Shown here: positions 9,042 through 17,421 of the stretch, piece after piece
Layout of the letters: the number at the start of each line of letters is the position of its first letter
Position numbering within the stretch: position 1 is the stretch's first letter
From: Aquabacter sp. L1I39
Lineage (GTDB): Bacteria > Pseudomonadota > Alphaproteobacteria > Rhizobiales > Xanthobacteraceae
Length of the DNA stretch: 64,000 nt
Direction: 5' to 3'
NCBI RefSeq assembly: GCF_017742835.1
Contig: NZ_CP072392.1
Span: 387,559-451,558 of the forward strand
The notes under the pieces: model-generated
Told to the model about the DNA's origin: nothing
Database searches by the model: none
The model's input: the letters and a program-made list of their open reading frames with translations, nothing else
Translations under genes and position numbers: made by a program

Positions 9042-10115
9042 ATGAAGGCCGAGATCAAGCCGCGTATCAACCTTGAGGGCCGCACGCGGCTGGAGACGGT
9101 CATTCCCCTCGACGCGCCCTATATCGTGTTCGTGGACCCGGCGAGCGCGTGCAATTTCCAATGCAGCTTCTGCCCCACCGGCCATCGCGACCTCATCCGC
9201 GAGACCGGCCGCTACCAGGGCGCCATGAAGTTCGAGGTCTTCACCAAGATCATCGACGACCTGTCGGCATTCTCCCGTCCCATCAAGGTGCTGCGCCTCT
9301 ACAAGGATGGCGAGCCCTTCCTCAATCGTCGCTTGGCCGACATGATCGCCTATGCCAAGGCGAGCGGTCAGGTGGACTATGTGGACACCACCACCAACGG
9401 CACCTTCCTCTCACCCGAACGCCTCGGCCCTGTGCTGGAAGCTGGCCTCGACAAGATCAACATCTCCGTCGACGGCATGACACCTGAGCAATATCGCCGC
9501 TTCACCGGCGTCGACTTCGATTTCGACGGCTTCGTGCGCAATGTGCGCTGGCTCTATGAGAACAAGGGCAATTGCGAAGTGGTGGTGAAGATCCCCGGCG
9601 AGCTGATCAGCGAGGCGCAGCGCCAGGAGTTCTTCGACACATTCGGCGACCATTGCGACCGCATCTTCATCGAGAATTTCGCGCCCTGCTGGCCGCAATT
9701 CGACATCGAGGCCCACACCGGCGTGACCATCTCGCAGGGCATCTACCAGCAGCCCGTCGGCGAGACCGAAACCTGCCCCTATATCTTCTACGGCATCTCG
9801 GTGAATGCCGACGGGCTGGTGAGCTCCTGCTTCCTGGACTGGGGCCGCAAGCTGGTGGTGGGCGACGTGCGCACCACGTCGCTGAAGGACATCTGGAACG
9901 CACCGGCGCTCAATGCGCTACGCCTCCAGCATCTGGAGGGACGGCGGCGGGAAAATGCGGTGTGCGGCGGCTGCGGCCAGCTTTCCCATTGCCTCCCCGA
10001 CAACATCGACCCCTATCGTGGCGAGCTGCTGGCGCGCTTCAAGGCAGCGGTTCAGCTTGATCCCGCGGTTCCCGCGCCTGGCGGCACCGTTGTGCTTCCC
10101 GTGGCGGCTGAATGA
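9042..10115 (+). CDS. Radical SAM protein with SPASM-type C-terminal cysteines
   Basis: Iron-sulfur enzyme of 357 residues that cleaves SAM to start radical chemistry. The CxxxCxxC cluster motif is C37-C41-C44 (ACNFQCSFC). The C-terminal region has further cysteines (SSCFLDW, then CGGCGQLSHC near residues 308-317), fitting a SPASM or twitch domain with extra clusters. Such proteins mature peptides or modify sugars and antibiotics. No precursor-peptide gene is visible next to it, so a role in sugar or glycan modification is more in line with the neighbours. Its stop overlaps the start of the following glycosyltransferase (ATGA), so the two are coupled. Confidence 0.87.
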   Translation: MKAEIKPRINLEGRTRLETVIPLDAPYIVFVDPASACNFQCSFCPTGHRDLIRETGRYQGAMKFEVFTKIIDDLSAFSRPIKVLRLYKDGEPFLNRRLADMIAYAKASGQVDYVDTTTNGTFLSPERLGPVLEAGLDKINISVDGMTPEQYRRFTGVDFDFDGFVRNVRWLYENKGNCEVVVKIPGELISEAQRQEFFDTFGDHCDRIFIENFAPCWPQFDIEAHTGVTISQGIYQQPVGETETCPYIFYGISVNADGLVSSCFLDWGRKLVVGDVRTTSLKDIWNAPALNALRLQHLEGRRRENAVCGGCGQLSHCLPDNIDPYRGELLARFKAAVQLDPAVPAPGGTVVLPVAAE

Positions 10116-11365
10116 AGATCCTCCACATCAGTGCCCATCTGGGCGGCGGCGTGGGCAAGGCCCATGCGGCATTGATGGAGGCCTCGGCCAGAGGGCGCGG
10201 CAAGGTGGCCCGCATGCGGCACACGTTTGTGCTCCTGGAGCCCCCGAAGGACCTCGATTATGTGGCCCGCATTGCGGCCGCCGGGGGGCGCATCGTGGTG
10301 GCGCCGCCGGTGGAGGAGATTCCGGCGCTGGTGGCCGCCAGCGACATCGTGCAGGTGGAGTGGTGGAACCATCCCCGCCTCTATGCCCTGCTGGCCACCG
10401 CTGATCTCCCGCCCATGCGCCTTGCGCTGTGGACGCACATTTCCGGCCTCAATGCGCCCTTGATTCCGGAACGCCTGCCTGCGCTGGCAGACCACACCCT
10501 TTTCACCTCACCCTGCTCCTATGCCGCGCCCAATCTGGAGCCGGTGATCGCGGCGGGACGCGAGCGGTTCGCGGTGGCCAATTCCGGCTTCGGCTTTTCC
10601 CCCATCGTCCGGCCGCCCGCCCGCGCGCCTTTGCGTTGCGGCTATCTGGGCACGGTGGATTTCATCAAGCTCCACCCTGAGGTGTTCGACATCATCGACG
10701 CCGTCGATGCGGATTTGCGGGTGTCCTTTTTCGGCCATCTCGACCCGCTCGGCGAAGTGGCGGCGCGGGCGGCCGGCATGCGGCATCCAGAGCGCGTGCG
10801 CTTCATGGGCTATGCCAGTGATCCTGCCTCTGTCCTTCGCGAGCTGGACCTCTTTCTCTATCTGCTCACACCCGGTCATTACGGCACCGCCGAGAATGCG
10901 CTGGTGGAAGCCATGTCGCTCGGCGTGGTGCCCCTGGTGTTCGACAATGCGGCCGAGACCAGCCTGGTGCGCGATGGCCGCAACGGCCATGTGGTGCACG
11001 ATGCCGATCGATGCGTCGCGCTTCTCGATGCACTCCATCGCACGCCTTCCTTGCTGGACCCCTTGTCGGCGCGGGCAGCGGCGGACATGCGGCGCACCCG
11101 CACGCCGCGCGCCACCTTGCGCACCCTCTCGCGCGTCTATGCCGGGATGATGGACATGCCGCGCCGGTCCCGGGATTTCGCCGCGGCCCTCGGCGTGGAT
11201 CCGCGCGGCTGGTTCCTCTCGACCCTGGGTGAGCGGGCCGACGTCATGGGCGCCACGCAACGCCTCATGGGGCGGACCTGCGCCAAGGGCAGCCTCGGCC
11301 ATTTCCATGCCTGCTTCCCCGAGGATGCGAGCCTGACCGCGCTCGGACTGGACATGCGTCCCTGA
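10112..11365 (+). CDS. Glycosyltransferase, GT4-like
   Basis: Predicted GT-B fold glycosyltransferase of 417 residues. The N-terminus ILHISAHLGGGVGKAH resembles the acceptor-side loop of GT4 enzymes. The donor-site EX7E region reads ENALVEAMSLGVVPLVFDN (about residues 266-284), and RDGRNGHVV follows as usual. The start is set by the four-base overlap with the radical SAM gene. The sugar and acceptor cannot be told from sequence. It ends the plus-strand run of the glycan island; a terminator for the opposite strand lies about 110 bp downstream. Confidence 0.82.
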   Translation: MKILHISAHLGGGVGKAHAALMEASARGRGKVARMRHTFVLLEPPKDLDYVARIAAAGGRIVVAPPVEEIPALVAASDIVQVEWWNHPRLYALLATADLPPMRLALWTHISGLNAPLIPERLPALADHTLFTSPCSYAAPNLEPVIAAGRERFAVANSGFGFSPIVRPPARAPLRCGYLGTVDFIKLHPEVFDIIDAVDADLRVSFFGHLDPLGEVAARAAGMRHPERVRFMGYASDPASVLRELDLFLYLLTPGHYGTAENALVEAMSLGVVPLVFDNAAETSLVRDGRNGHVVHDADRCVALLDALHRTPSLLDPLSARAAADMRRTRTPRATLRTLSRVYAGMMDMPRRSRDFAAALGVDPRGWFLSTLGERADVMGATQRLMGRTCAKGSLGHFHACFPEDASLTALGLDMRP

Positions 11366-11472
11366 ACGGACGCCGGCCGGCGCGTGCGCAAGCGGGCGGG
11401 TGCGGCAGCCTGCAGGATCCCCGAGGCATCATTTCCAAGGCATCCGTCGCACCGCGCCTTGCGCCAGCCTCG

Positions 11473-11523
11473 AAAAGAAAAACCCGCATGATCCTCGCCC
11501 GTTGGGCCGGGGAACATGCGGGT
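11473..11523 (-). terminator. Rho-independent terminator of the GT2/RmlC run
   Basis: ACCCGCATG at 11482-11490 pairs perfectly with CATGCGGGT at 11515-11523. Read on the minus strand, the stem is followed by TTTTTCTTTT (11482 down to 11473). It lies just downstream of the stop of the minus-strand glycosyltransferase gene ending at 11569. The remaining sequence in the 11366-11568 gap shows no other feature. Confidence 0.7.
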
Positions 11524-11568
11524 GCATTGGGAAGGCGCGCTCCTGGACTCCGGCGCACCATGCGCCGG

Positions 11569-12843
11569 TCAGAGCAGGACCGACTGGCGGATGTCGCGTT
11601 CGCTCACCACCAGGCCCGGCGCATAGCCCTGGTCGAGGAAGCCCTGCCGCTGCGCCTCCTCGGGGACGAAGACGATACTGCCGGCCAGCGTTTTCTGCGT
11701 CGGCTCGGCGGGCGGCGGCAGCACCAGGATGCGCCGCTCCAGCCCCACGTCGCGCAACAATTGGCCGAGCGCCTGGCCGTCATCCACGCCGCTGACCAGC
11801 AACCGGTCGATGCCGGCGACGCCGTTGGCGAAGCGGGCGAGCGTCTGCGCCATCACCAGGACGGGCAATTGGTCCATATGCTCGAAATCGGCGAGCCGGC
11901 GCGGGTCCAGATAGGTCAGGCGGCAGATGATCTCATAGGCGCGGATGAAGTCCTTGCGCTGGAGCCAGAGGCGCAGGGCCACCCGCATGCGGGTCTCCAC
12001 GAACACGTCCACCATGTCGCGGAAGGCCTGCCGCATTTCCCCGTTCAGGGCAAGGTTATGCCGGCGCAGCAGGCTGAAGATCATGTATTCGATGCCGCCG
12101 CGATAATTGTCCCAGATGGTCATGGCATCATCCATGCCCGCCTGGGTGCGCTCCGGCATCACCGGGGTGAGCGTTACCGACCGAAAATAGGGCACGCGCC
12201 GGAAGGCCACGGGTCCTTCCGCGATGACACCGGCAATATAGCTGAAGGCCCAGTAGCAGAAGCGCGGCGCGGCCGCGATCTGGCGGGCGGCGTCGGCACG
12301 GTAGATGACGATTTCCGGGAAGATGTGGTGCTCCACCACATAGCCGAGCAGCGACGCTTCCTCGCCGGGCTTGAAGACTTTCAGATCATCCGGCTGGTGG
12401 TAGAAGAGGCAGGTGGTGGTCTTGTTGAGGTCGTCATAGACCTCCCACGGCGTATAGCAGGCCCGGATCTCCGGGTTGGCCATCATGAAATGGATGTTGT
12501 CGGCCACCGCCTCGGGGATCAGGAGATCGTCGTCGGCGAGGTAAAGGACATATTGCCCTTCGGCCCGATGAAACACGCTGATGAGGTTGAAGAGAACCTT
12601 GTTCTCCTCCTGCCGGAAATAGCGGATGGGCAGGCCTTCGGCGCGGTGGCGCTCCACCACGTCGGGCGTGTCGTCGGTGGAATGGTTGTCGGAGACCACC
12701 ACCTCATAGCTGAAGTCCCAGCTCTCGCCCCACGCCTTGATCTGAGGGAACAGATGCTCAAGGAACCGGGCACGATTATAGGTCGGGATGCAGATGCTCA
12801 GCGTGACGCCGTTCCCGGCCGTCGAGGGGGTGGGCATGGTCAT
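11569..12843 (-). CDS. Glycosyltransferase family 2 protein
   Basis: GT-A fold transferase of 424 residues. LSICIPTYNRARFLEHLF at residues 15-32 is the classic GT2 start, VSDNHSTDDT lies at 50-59, and the metal/nucleotide-binding DDD is at 104-106. The C-terminal half has no clear extra domain. The start at 12843 is chosen because it overlaps the stop of the upstream epimerase gene by four bases (ATGA); the frame extends upstream inside that gene but lacks sense as GT2. It works with the RmlC-like protein in making or attaching a modified deoxysugar. Acceptor unknown. Confidence 0.88.
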   Translation of the reverse strand: MTMPTPSTAGNGVTLSICIPTYNRARFLEHLFPQIKAWGESWDFSYEVVVSDNHSTDDTPDVVERHRAEGLPIRYFRQEENKVLFNLISVFHRAEGQYVLYLADDDLLIPEAVADNIHFMMANPEIRACYTPWEVYDDLNKTTTCLFYHQPDDLKVFKPGEEASLLGYVVEHHIFPEIVIYRADAARQIAAAPRFCYWAFSYIAGVIAEGPVAFRRVPYFRSVTLTPVMPERTQAGMDDAMTIWDNYRGGIEYMIFSLLRRHNLALNGEMRQAFRDMVDVFVETRMRVALRLWLQRKDFIRAYEIICRLTYLDPRRLADFEHMDQLPVLVMAQTLARFANGVAGIDRLLVSGVDDGQALGQLLRDVGLERRILVLPPPAEPTQKTLAGSIVFVPEEAQRQGFLDQGYAPGLVVSERDIRQSVLL

Positions 12844-13541
12844 GGACGATAATCCTGCGCCGCCGCGTCGCGGTCGGAGATGAGGGTGGGGGCGATCTGC
12901 CATTCGATCCCGAAGGCGGGGTCGTCCCAGCGATAGGTGCGGGCGAGGTCCGGCGCATAGACGTCGGACACCAGGTAGAAGACCTCGCACTGGTCTTCCA
13001 AAGTGAGGAAGCCGTGGGCGCAGCCCTCCGGCACATAAAGGGCGTTTTGTTTGTCGGCGCAGAGCTCGACGCCGGCCCACCGCAGATAGGTGGGCGAGGC
13101 CGGCCGCAGGTCCACCGCCACGTCCTGCACCCGCCCGCGCGTCGCGCGCACGAGCTTGACCTCGGCACGGGGCTGCTCCTGAAGGTGCAGGCCCCGCAGC
13201 GTCCCCTTGGCGGGATTGCCGGACAGATTGGCATGGACGAAGCGGTCCATCAGGCCTTGAGCGCGAAAGGTATCGGCACAGAAAGCCCGGCTGAAGGTGC
13301 CGCGCGCATCGCGGAAGGGGATCATCTCCACTTCATAGGCGCCCGCAATGGCGGTCGGGCGGAAGGCAAAGCCCGGCACGATGGGCGGCTTGCCCTCGGA
13401 AGGGGATTGATCCCGGCCAACGACCGGACCAGGCGCGGACGGAGGAGTGGACGGGGGCGTGGACGGGGGCGTGGACGCCGAAACAGCGCCCGCTTGCGGC
13501 GGATGCGCCTCGAAATCCTCGGGCAACTGCGCGCTGTCCAT
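12840..13541 (-). CDS. dTDP-4-dehydrorhamnose 3,5-epimerase family protein
   Basis: RmlC/RfbC-type sugar epimerase (cupin) of 233 residues. GTLRGLHLQ carries the catalytic histidine, followed by KLVRATRGRVQDVAVDLR and YVPEGCAHGFLTLED, all typical of the family. Residues 1-55 are a Pro/Ser/Thr-rich extension with a small tandem repeat (STPPSTPPSTPPS) that normal RmlC proteins lack. The start at 13541 follows AGAGGACGGAG; an in-frame ATG at 13580 would add 13 residues. No rmlABD genes are in the window, so substrate supply must come from elsewhere. The product could be an epimerised ketosugar other than rhamnose. Confidence 0.85.
   Translation of the reverse strand: MDSAQLPEDFEAHPPQAGAVSASTPPSTPPSTPPSAPGPVVGRDQSPSEGKPPIVPGFAFRPTAIAGAYEVEMIPFRDARGTFSRAFCADTFRAQGLMDRFVHANLSGNPAKGTLRGLHLQEQPRAEVKLVRATRGRVQDVAVDLRPASPTYLRWAGVELCADKQNALYVPEGCAHGFLTLEDQCEVFYLVSDVYAPDLARTYRWDDPAFGIEWQIAPTLISDRDAAAQDYRP
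13447..13476. repeat. Short 12-bp tandem repeat in the epimerase N-terminal coding region
   Basis: GTGGACGGGGGC is present at 13447-13458 and 13459-13470, and a third partial copy follows. On the coding strand it gives Ser-Thr-Pro-Pro units. Unit length is a multiple of three, so copy-number change would lengthen or shorten the linker without a frameshift. Confidence 0.6.
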
Positions 13542-13768
13542 GCTCCGTCCTCTTCGCAGGCAAGAGCCGGACGCACCCACAGCGCCCCTTGCCCTTCCAC
13601 CTCCAGGGCTAGCGGGGCTCGGTTGCCTGGGGCTGACTTCGGGTGCGGCGCCCGAGAATGGTGCGTGCGCGGGGCAGGTACGTAGTTTCCCAGATTGTTG
13701 TGCGGTGTGCTAATCGGTATCCAGCTATTCCCTTCCAGGCATAGGATAGCCCATCGAAAGGCGCGCGC

Positions 13769-14581
13769 ATGGCCGGACCCACAGCGGAGCTTGAAACGCT
13801 CCTGATGCAGCGATCTCTTACCGATCCGCAGCTGCTCGCGGCTGCCGAAACGGCAGGCGACGTGCGCATCCTTCCCGATGCCACGGTGATTAAGATCGGC
13901 GGCCAGAGCGTCATCGATCGCGGCCGCGCAGCGGTCTATCCGCTGGTGGATGAGATCGTGGCGGCCCGAAAGGCGCACAAGCTGCTCATCGGCACCGGCG
14001 CGGGCACGCGGGCGCGGCATCTTTATTCCATCGCCGCCGATCTCAGCTTGCCGGCTGGCCTCCTCTCCCAGCTCGGCGCCTCGGTGGCGGGGCAGAATGC
14101 GGCCATGCTCGGCCAGTTGTTGGCCAAGCACGGGATTCCGGCGGTGGAGGCGGCGGGCCTGTCCGCTGTGCCGCTTTATCTGGAAGAGGTGAATGCGGTG
14201 GTGTTCGGCGGCATGCCGCCTTATGCGCTGTGGATGCGCCCGGCCGCCCAGGGCGTCATCCCGCCCTACCGCACCGATGCCGGCTGTTTCCTGGTGGCCG
14301 AACAGTTCGGCTGCAAGGCCATGATCTATGTGAAGGACGAGGACGGGCTTTATTCGGCCAATCCCAAGACCGCCAAGGATGCCTCGTTCATCCCGCAGAT
14401 CTCGGTGGATGAGATGAAGGCCCGGGGCCTGCACGATTCCATCCTCGAATTTCCGGTTCTGGATCTCCTCAAAGCCGCGCGCCATGTGCGCCAGGTGCAG
14501 GTGGTCAACGGCCTCGTGCCCGGCAATCTCACCCGCGCGCTGGCGGGCGAGCATGTGGGCACCATCATCACTGCCGACTGA
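13769..14581 (+). CDS. mosB: Molybdenum storage protein subunit beta
   Basis: Subunit of the MoSto heterohexamer, which stores molybdenum as polyoxomolybdate clusters using ATP. It belongs to the amino-acid-kinase/UMP-kinase fold. The 270 residues equal the length of Azotobacter vinelandii MosB, and the text is nearly superimposable as I recall it: [73 protein letters not shown]. The nucleotide-binding lysine is in VIKIGG. It is followed 10 bp later by mosA, so both form one operon. Its presence suggests a diazotroph, but no nif gene is in the window. The 227-bp gap upstream (13542-13768) should hold the promoter; I see no clear ModE or sigma-54 site. Confidence 0.96.
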   Translation: MAGPTAELETLLMQRSLTDPQLLAAAETAGDVRILPDATVIKIGGQSVIDRGRAAVYPLVDEIVAARKAHKLLIGTGAGTRARHLYSIAADLSLPAGLLSQLGASVAGQNAAMLGQLLAKHGIPAVEAAGLSAVPLYLEEVNAVVFGGMPPYALWMRPAAQGVIPPYRTDAGCFLVAEQFGCKAMIYVKDEDGLYSANPKTAKDASFIPQISVDEMKARGLHDSILEFPVLDLLKAARHVRQVQVVNGLVPGNLTRALAGEHVGTIITAD

Positions 14582-14591
14582 GGGGCGCGCC

Positions 14592-15422
14592 ATGGCTGAA
14601 ACCGCCAACTCCATCAAGCATCTGGCCTCCGCGCTCGCCCGCCAGACCTTGCTCGACCGCGATCTCACCTCGCCGGTGGCGGGGCGCACGCCCATCCGCC
14701 TCTTGCCTTGGCTGCAGGTGGTGAAGATCGGCGGCCGCTCCATCATGGATCGTGGCGCCGCGGCCATCCTGCCCATCGTGGCGGAACTGCGGGCGCTCCT
14801 TCCCGAGCATCGGCTGCTCATCCTCACCGGCGCTGGGGTACGGGCGCGGCACGTCATGAGCGTCGGGCTCGATCTCGGGCTTCCGGTGGGCTCGCTCGCC
14901 CCACTCGCCGCCAGCGAGGCCGGGCAGAACGGGCATATCCTGGCGGCCCTTCTGGCCAGCGAAGGGGTCTCCTATGTGGAGCATCCCACCATTGCCAGCC
15001 AGCTCGCCATTCACCTCTCCGCCGCCCGCGCGGTGGTGGGCAGTGCCTTTCCGCCCTATCACCACCACGAATTCCCCAATTCCCGCATTCCGATGCACCG
15101 GGCGGATGCGGGCGCCTTCCTCTTGGCGGATGCGCTGGGTGCGGCGGGGCTCACCCTGGTGGAGGACGTGGATGGGGTCTATTCCGCCGATCCCAACGGG
15201 CCGGAGGGGGCAAGCGCCCGCTTCCTGCCGGACGTCCACGCCGCCGCGCTGGCCGCGACCGAGGGGGCTTTGCCCTTCGACCGCGTGCTGCCGGAACTGA
15301 TGGCCAATGCCCGCCACCTCACCCATGTGCAGGTGGTCAACGGCCTCATTCCCGGCCGCCTCACGGCGGCGCTCAGGGGCGAGCATGTGGGCACCATCGT
15401 GCGCACGGGCGCGGGGAATTAA
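14592..15422 (+). CDS. mosA: Molybdenum storage protein subunit alpha
   Basis: Partner of MosB in the MoSto cage. Length (276 residues) equals A. vinelandii MosA, and the N-terminus ([18 protein letters not shown]) matches it. The His-rich loop PPYHHHEF at residues 154-161, with Glu130, His131 and His141, corresponds to residues known to hold the molybdate clusters in Azotobacter (numbering with the initiator Met). The ATG at 14592 gives exactly the family length; the frame is open upstream inside mosB. The gene ends 49 bp from the convergent YheO-type regulator. Confidence 0.96.
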   Translation: MAETANSIKHLASALARQTLLDRDLTSPVAGRTPIRLLPWLQVVKIGGRSIMDRGAAAILPIVAELRALLPEHRLLILTGAGVRARHVMSVGLDLGLPVGSLAPLAASEAGQNGHILAALLASEGVSYVEHPTIASQLAIHLSAARAVVGSAFPPYHHHEFPNSRIPMHRADAGAFLLADALGAAGLTLVEDVDGVYSADPNGPEGASARFLPDVHAAALAATEGALPFDRVLPELMANARHLTHVQVVNGLIPGRLTAALRGEHVGTIVRTGAGN

Positions 15423-15471
15423 AGAGAGGGGGGCGGGCCTCGCCCCGCTCCGCCCGCATGCGGCTGGCGGC

Positions 15472-16101
15472 CTATTTGTTCAGATAGTAGTAGATGCTGC
15501 TGCGCGCAGTGCCGAGCGCCTTTGCCACTAGGTCCACGGACCCCTTCAGCAACATCAGCCCCTCATCCTCCAGCAGCGCCATCAGATCGCGCTTTTCGGC
15601 GGTGGTGAGCGATTTCGGCTCCTTGTTGCGGGCGGCGGAAAAATCGCGGATGCGCTTTAGGATGTCCTCCGACCGCGGCCCCTGGATCCTCTCCGTCATG
15701 CCGTCCCCGGCGCGAATGGCGGTGAAGGCCCGGATATAGTCGGCCATGCCGTTGAGGTACGACACGTCCATATTGAGGCAGAGGGCTGCCACGTAGGTGC
15801 CACTGCTGTCCCTGAGGCCGATGGAGGTGCTCTTCACCTGCCGGCCGTCGCGCAGTGTGTTGGCGTAATTGACCAGCTTATCGGGAAACCCTGGATCGCC
15901 GATGCGTGCGAGCCCAAGTTCGGTCGCCGGATCTCCAACGGCACGGCCGGAGATATTGTTTTCGATCGTGACGATGGCATGGGACGGGTTGGTGAGGTCG
16001 TGCAGCACCACCTCGCATAGGGGCGCGAACGTCTCCGCGAGCGCCTGCGCGATCTTTCCGGCCTCCCGCAGGATCAGCTCATGTTCGGAGCGCTTCGACA
16101 T
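15472..16101 (-). CDS. YheO-like PAS / helix-turn-helix transcriptional regulator
   Basis: Regulator with an N-terminal YheO-like PAS domain (about residues 10-120; CEVVLHDLTNPSHAIVTIEN and ALCLNMDVSYLN are diagnostic) and a C-terminal HTH (about 155-209, ending VAKALGTARSSIYYYLNK). Relatives include DauR, which controls D-amino-acid catabolism. From the ATG at 16101 it has 209 residues; in-frame ATGs at 16131 and 16149 would add 10 or 16 residues encoded by repeated TCGACA elements. I prefer 16101 because the added residues (MSKTD repeats) look like operator DNA read as protein. It is divergent from the PLP enzyme, its likely target. Confidence 0.82.
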   Translation of the reverse strand: MSKRSEHELILREAGKIAQALAETFAPLCEVVLHDLTNPSHAIVTIENNISGRAVGDPATELGLARIGDPGFPDKLVNYANTLRDGRQVKSTSIGLRDSSGTYVAALCLNMDVSYLNGMADYIRAFTAIRAGDGMTERIQGPRSEDILKRIRDFSAARNKEPKSLTTAEKRDLMALLEDEGLMLLKGSVDLVAKALGTARSSIYYYLNK

Positions 16102-16159
16102 TTTGTCCGTTTTCGACAATTTAGTTGACATAAAATCAGTTTTCGACATTTTGTCGAAA
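16092..16159. promoter_or_regulatory. Cluster of TCGACA elements with a 19-bp palindrome, candidate operator
   Basis: TTTCGACATTTTGTCGAAA at 16141-16159 is an inverted repeat with 8-bp arms and a TTT centre. Further TTCGACA or TTGACA half-sites lie at 16094-16100, 16112-16118 and 16125-16130. The stretch is AT-rich compared with its surroundings and sits at the start of the YheO-like gene, between it and the divergent PLP enzyme. A self-regulating operator that also controls the neighbour is the simplest reading. Confidence 0.6.
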
Positions 16160-16234
16160 TGATCAATGGGCGGCTCCGCATCCTCCCTCCTAAGGTGCCG
16201 GAGCCCTGTTCTGTCGCGAGCCTGACGTGCCCTC

Positions 16235-17377
16235 ATGACCTCCGAAGCACCCGCTTTTCTTGATCCCCGCACCGGCAAATACTTCCCGCTCCTGACCCTG
16301 GCCTGGCGCTCGCCCGAAGGCCATCCCTTGATGATGACCCCCATGGAGGGGCTCACGCGCCGTGAGATCCGCAAGGAGCAGCGCTCCATCTGGCGCTATT
16401 CCGCCGCCCTGCCGGTGGATGCCGCGGGCGCGGTGTCGCTGGGGGAGGGGCTCACTCCACTCGTTCCAGCCACCATCGACGGCATCTCCTGCCGCCTCAA
16501 GCTGGAGTGGTTCTCTCCCACCGGATCCTTCAAGGATCGCGGCGCGTCCGTGCTCATCTCTCACCTGCGCGCGCTCGGAATTGATCGGGTGGTGGAGGAC
16601 AGCTCGGGCAATGGCGGGGCCGCGATCGCTGCCTATGGCGCCGCTGCCGGCATGCGCGTGGGCATCTTCGCGCCGGCCTATACCCAGCCAGCGAAGATCG
16701 CCCAGGCGCGGGCCTATGGGGCGGAGGTGACGCTGGTTCCCGGCACCCGGCAGGACACGGAAGAGGCCGCCATGCGCGCGGCCGAGACGACCTATTACGC
16801 CAGCCACAACTGGCATCCCATGTTCCTGCAGGGCACCAAGACGCTGGGCTTTGAAATCTGGGAGGATCTTGGGTTCCGCGCCCCGGACAACGTGATCATT
16901 CCCACCGGCGCCGGGAGCAATGTGCTCGGCTGCCACATGGCCTTCCGGGAATTGCTGGCGGCCGGGGAAATCTCCCGCATGCCGCGGATTTTCGTGACCC
17001 AGCCGGAAAACTGCTGCCCCATTCACGCCGCACTTCATCCCGCATGGCGCGGCGGCGCGCCGCTGGAGGTCCATCCGACCGTGGCGGAAGGCACCGCGAT
17101 CCGTGCACCCATCCGCTTGCAGGAACTGGTGGCAGCCATCCGCGACACGGGCGGCTCCAGCGCGGCGGTGCCCGAGGCCAATATCATCGGCGCGGCGCGG
17201 CTCCTGGCATCGAAGGGCTTCTACACGGAGCCCACCTCAGCCCATGCGTTCGCCGGGCTGAAGCACCTGGTGGCCACGGGCGTTATAACGGACGGCGAGG
17301 AGACCGTTGTGGTGCTCACCGGCTCCGGCCTCAAGGCGACGCAATTCTATGCGGAACAATTCGCGGAAGTGCCCTGA
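16235..17377 (+). CDS. Threonine synthase-like PLP-dependent lyase (fold type II)
   Basis: Pyridoxal-phosphate enzyme of 380 residues. The PLP lysine is in SPTGSFKDRG (about residue 99). DSSGNGGAAIAAYGAAAG and PTGAGSNVLGC match the phosphate-binding loops of threonine synthase and threonine or diaminopropionate ammonia-lyases. It lacks the large N-terminal extension of plant-type threonine synthase and the HTH or ACT domains of biosynthetic IlvA. The divergent YheO/DauR-type regulator suggests a catabolic role on a (D-)amino acid rather than threonine synthesis. The precise reaction is not decided by sequence. Confidence 0.78.
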   Translation: MTSEAPAFLDPRTGKYFPLLTLAWRSPEGHPLMMTPMEGLTRREIRKEQRSIWRYSAALPVDAAGAVSLGEGLTPLVPATIDGISCRLKLEWFSPTGSFKDRGASVLISHLRALGIDRVVEDSSGNGGAAIAAYGAAAGMRVGIFAPAYTQPAKIAQARAYGAEVTLVPGTRQDTEEAAMRAAETTYYASHNWHPMFLQGTKTLGFEIWEDLGFRAPDNVIIPTGAGSNVLGCHMAFRELLAAGEISRMPRIFVTQPENCCPIHAALHPAWRGGAPLEVHPTVAEGTAIRAPIRLQELVAAIRDTGGSSAAVPEANIIGAARLLASKGFYTEPTSAHAFAGLKHLVATGVITDGEETVVVLTGSGLKATQFYAEQFAEVP

Positions 17378-17409
17378 GGGAGATGCGGGCCGCTCGGCCC
17401 GCATCTCCC
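17378..17409. terminator. Strong stem-loop between convergent genes
   Basis: GGGAGATGCGGGCC at 17378-17391 and GGCCCGCATCTCCC at 17396-17409 form a perfect 14-bp stem around GCTC, starting at the stop codon of the PLP enzyme gene. There is no clear T tract on either strand. Position between convergent genes suggests a bidirectional transcription end or mRNA-stabilising hairpin. Confidence 0.6.
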
Positions 17410-17421
17410 GGTGGCGGGCGG

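Noticed and set aside
13542..13768. Search for a ModE site or sigma-54 promoter before mosB.
   Set aside because: No convincing palindrome or GG-N10-GC element was seen.
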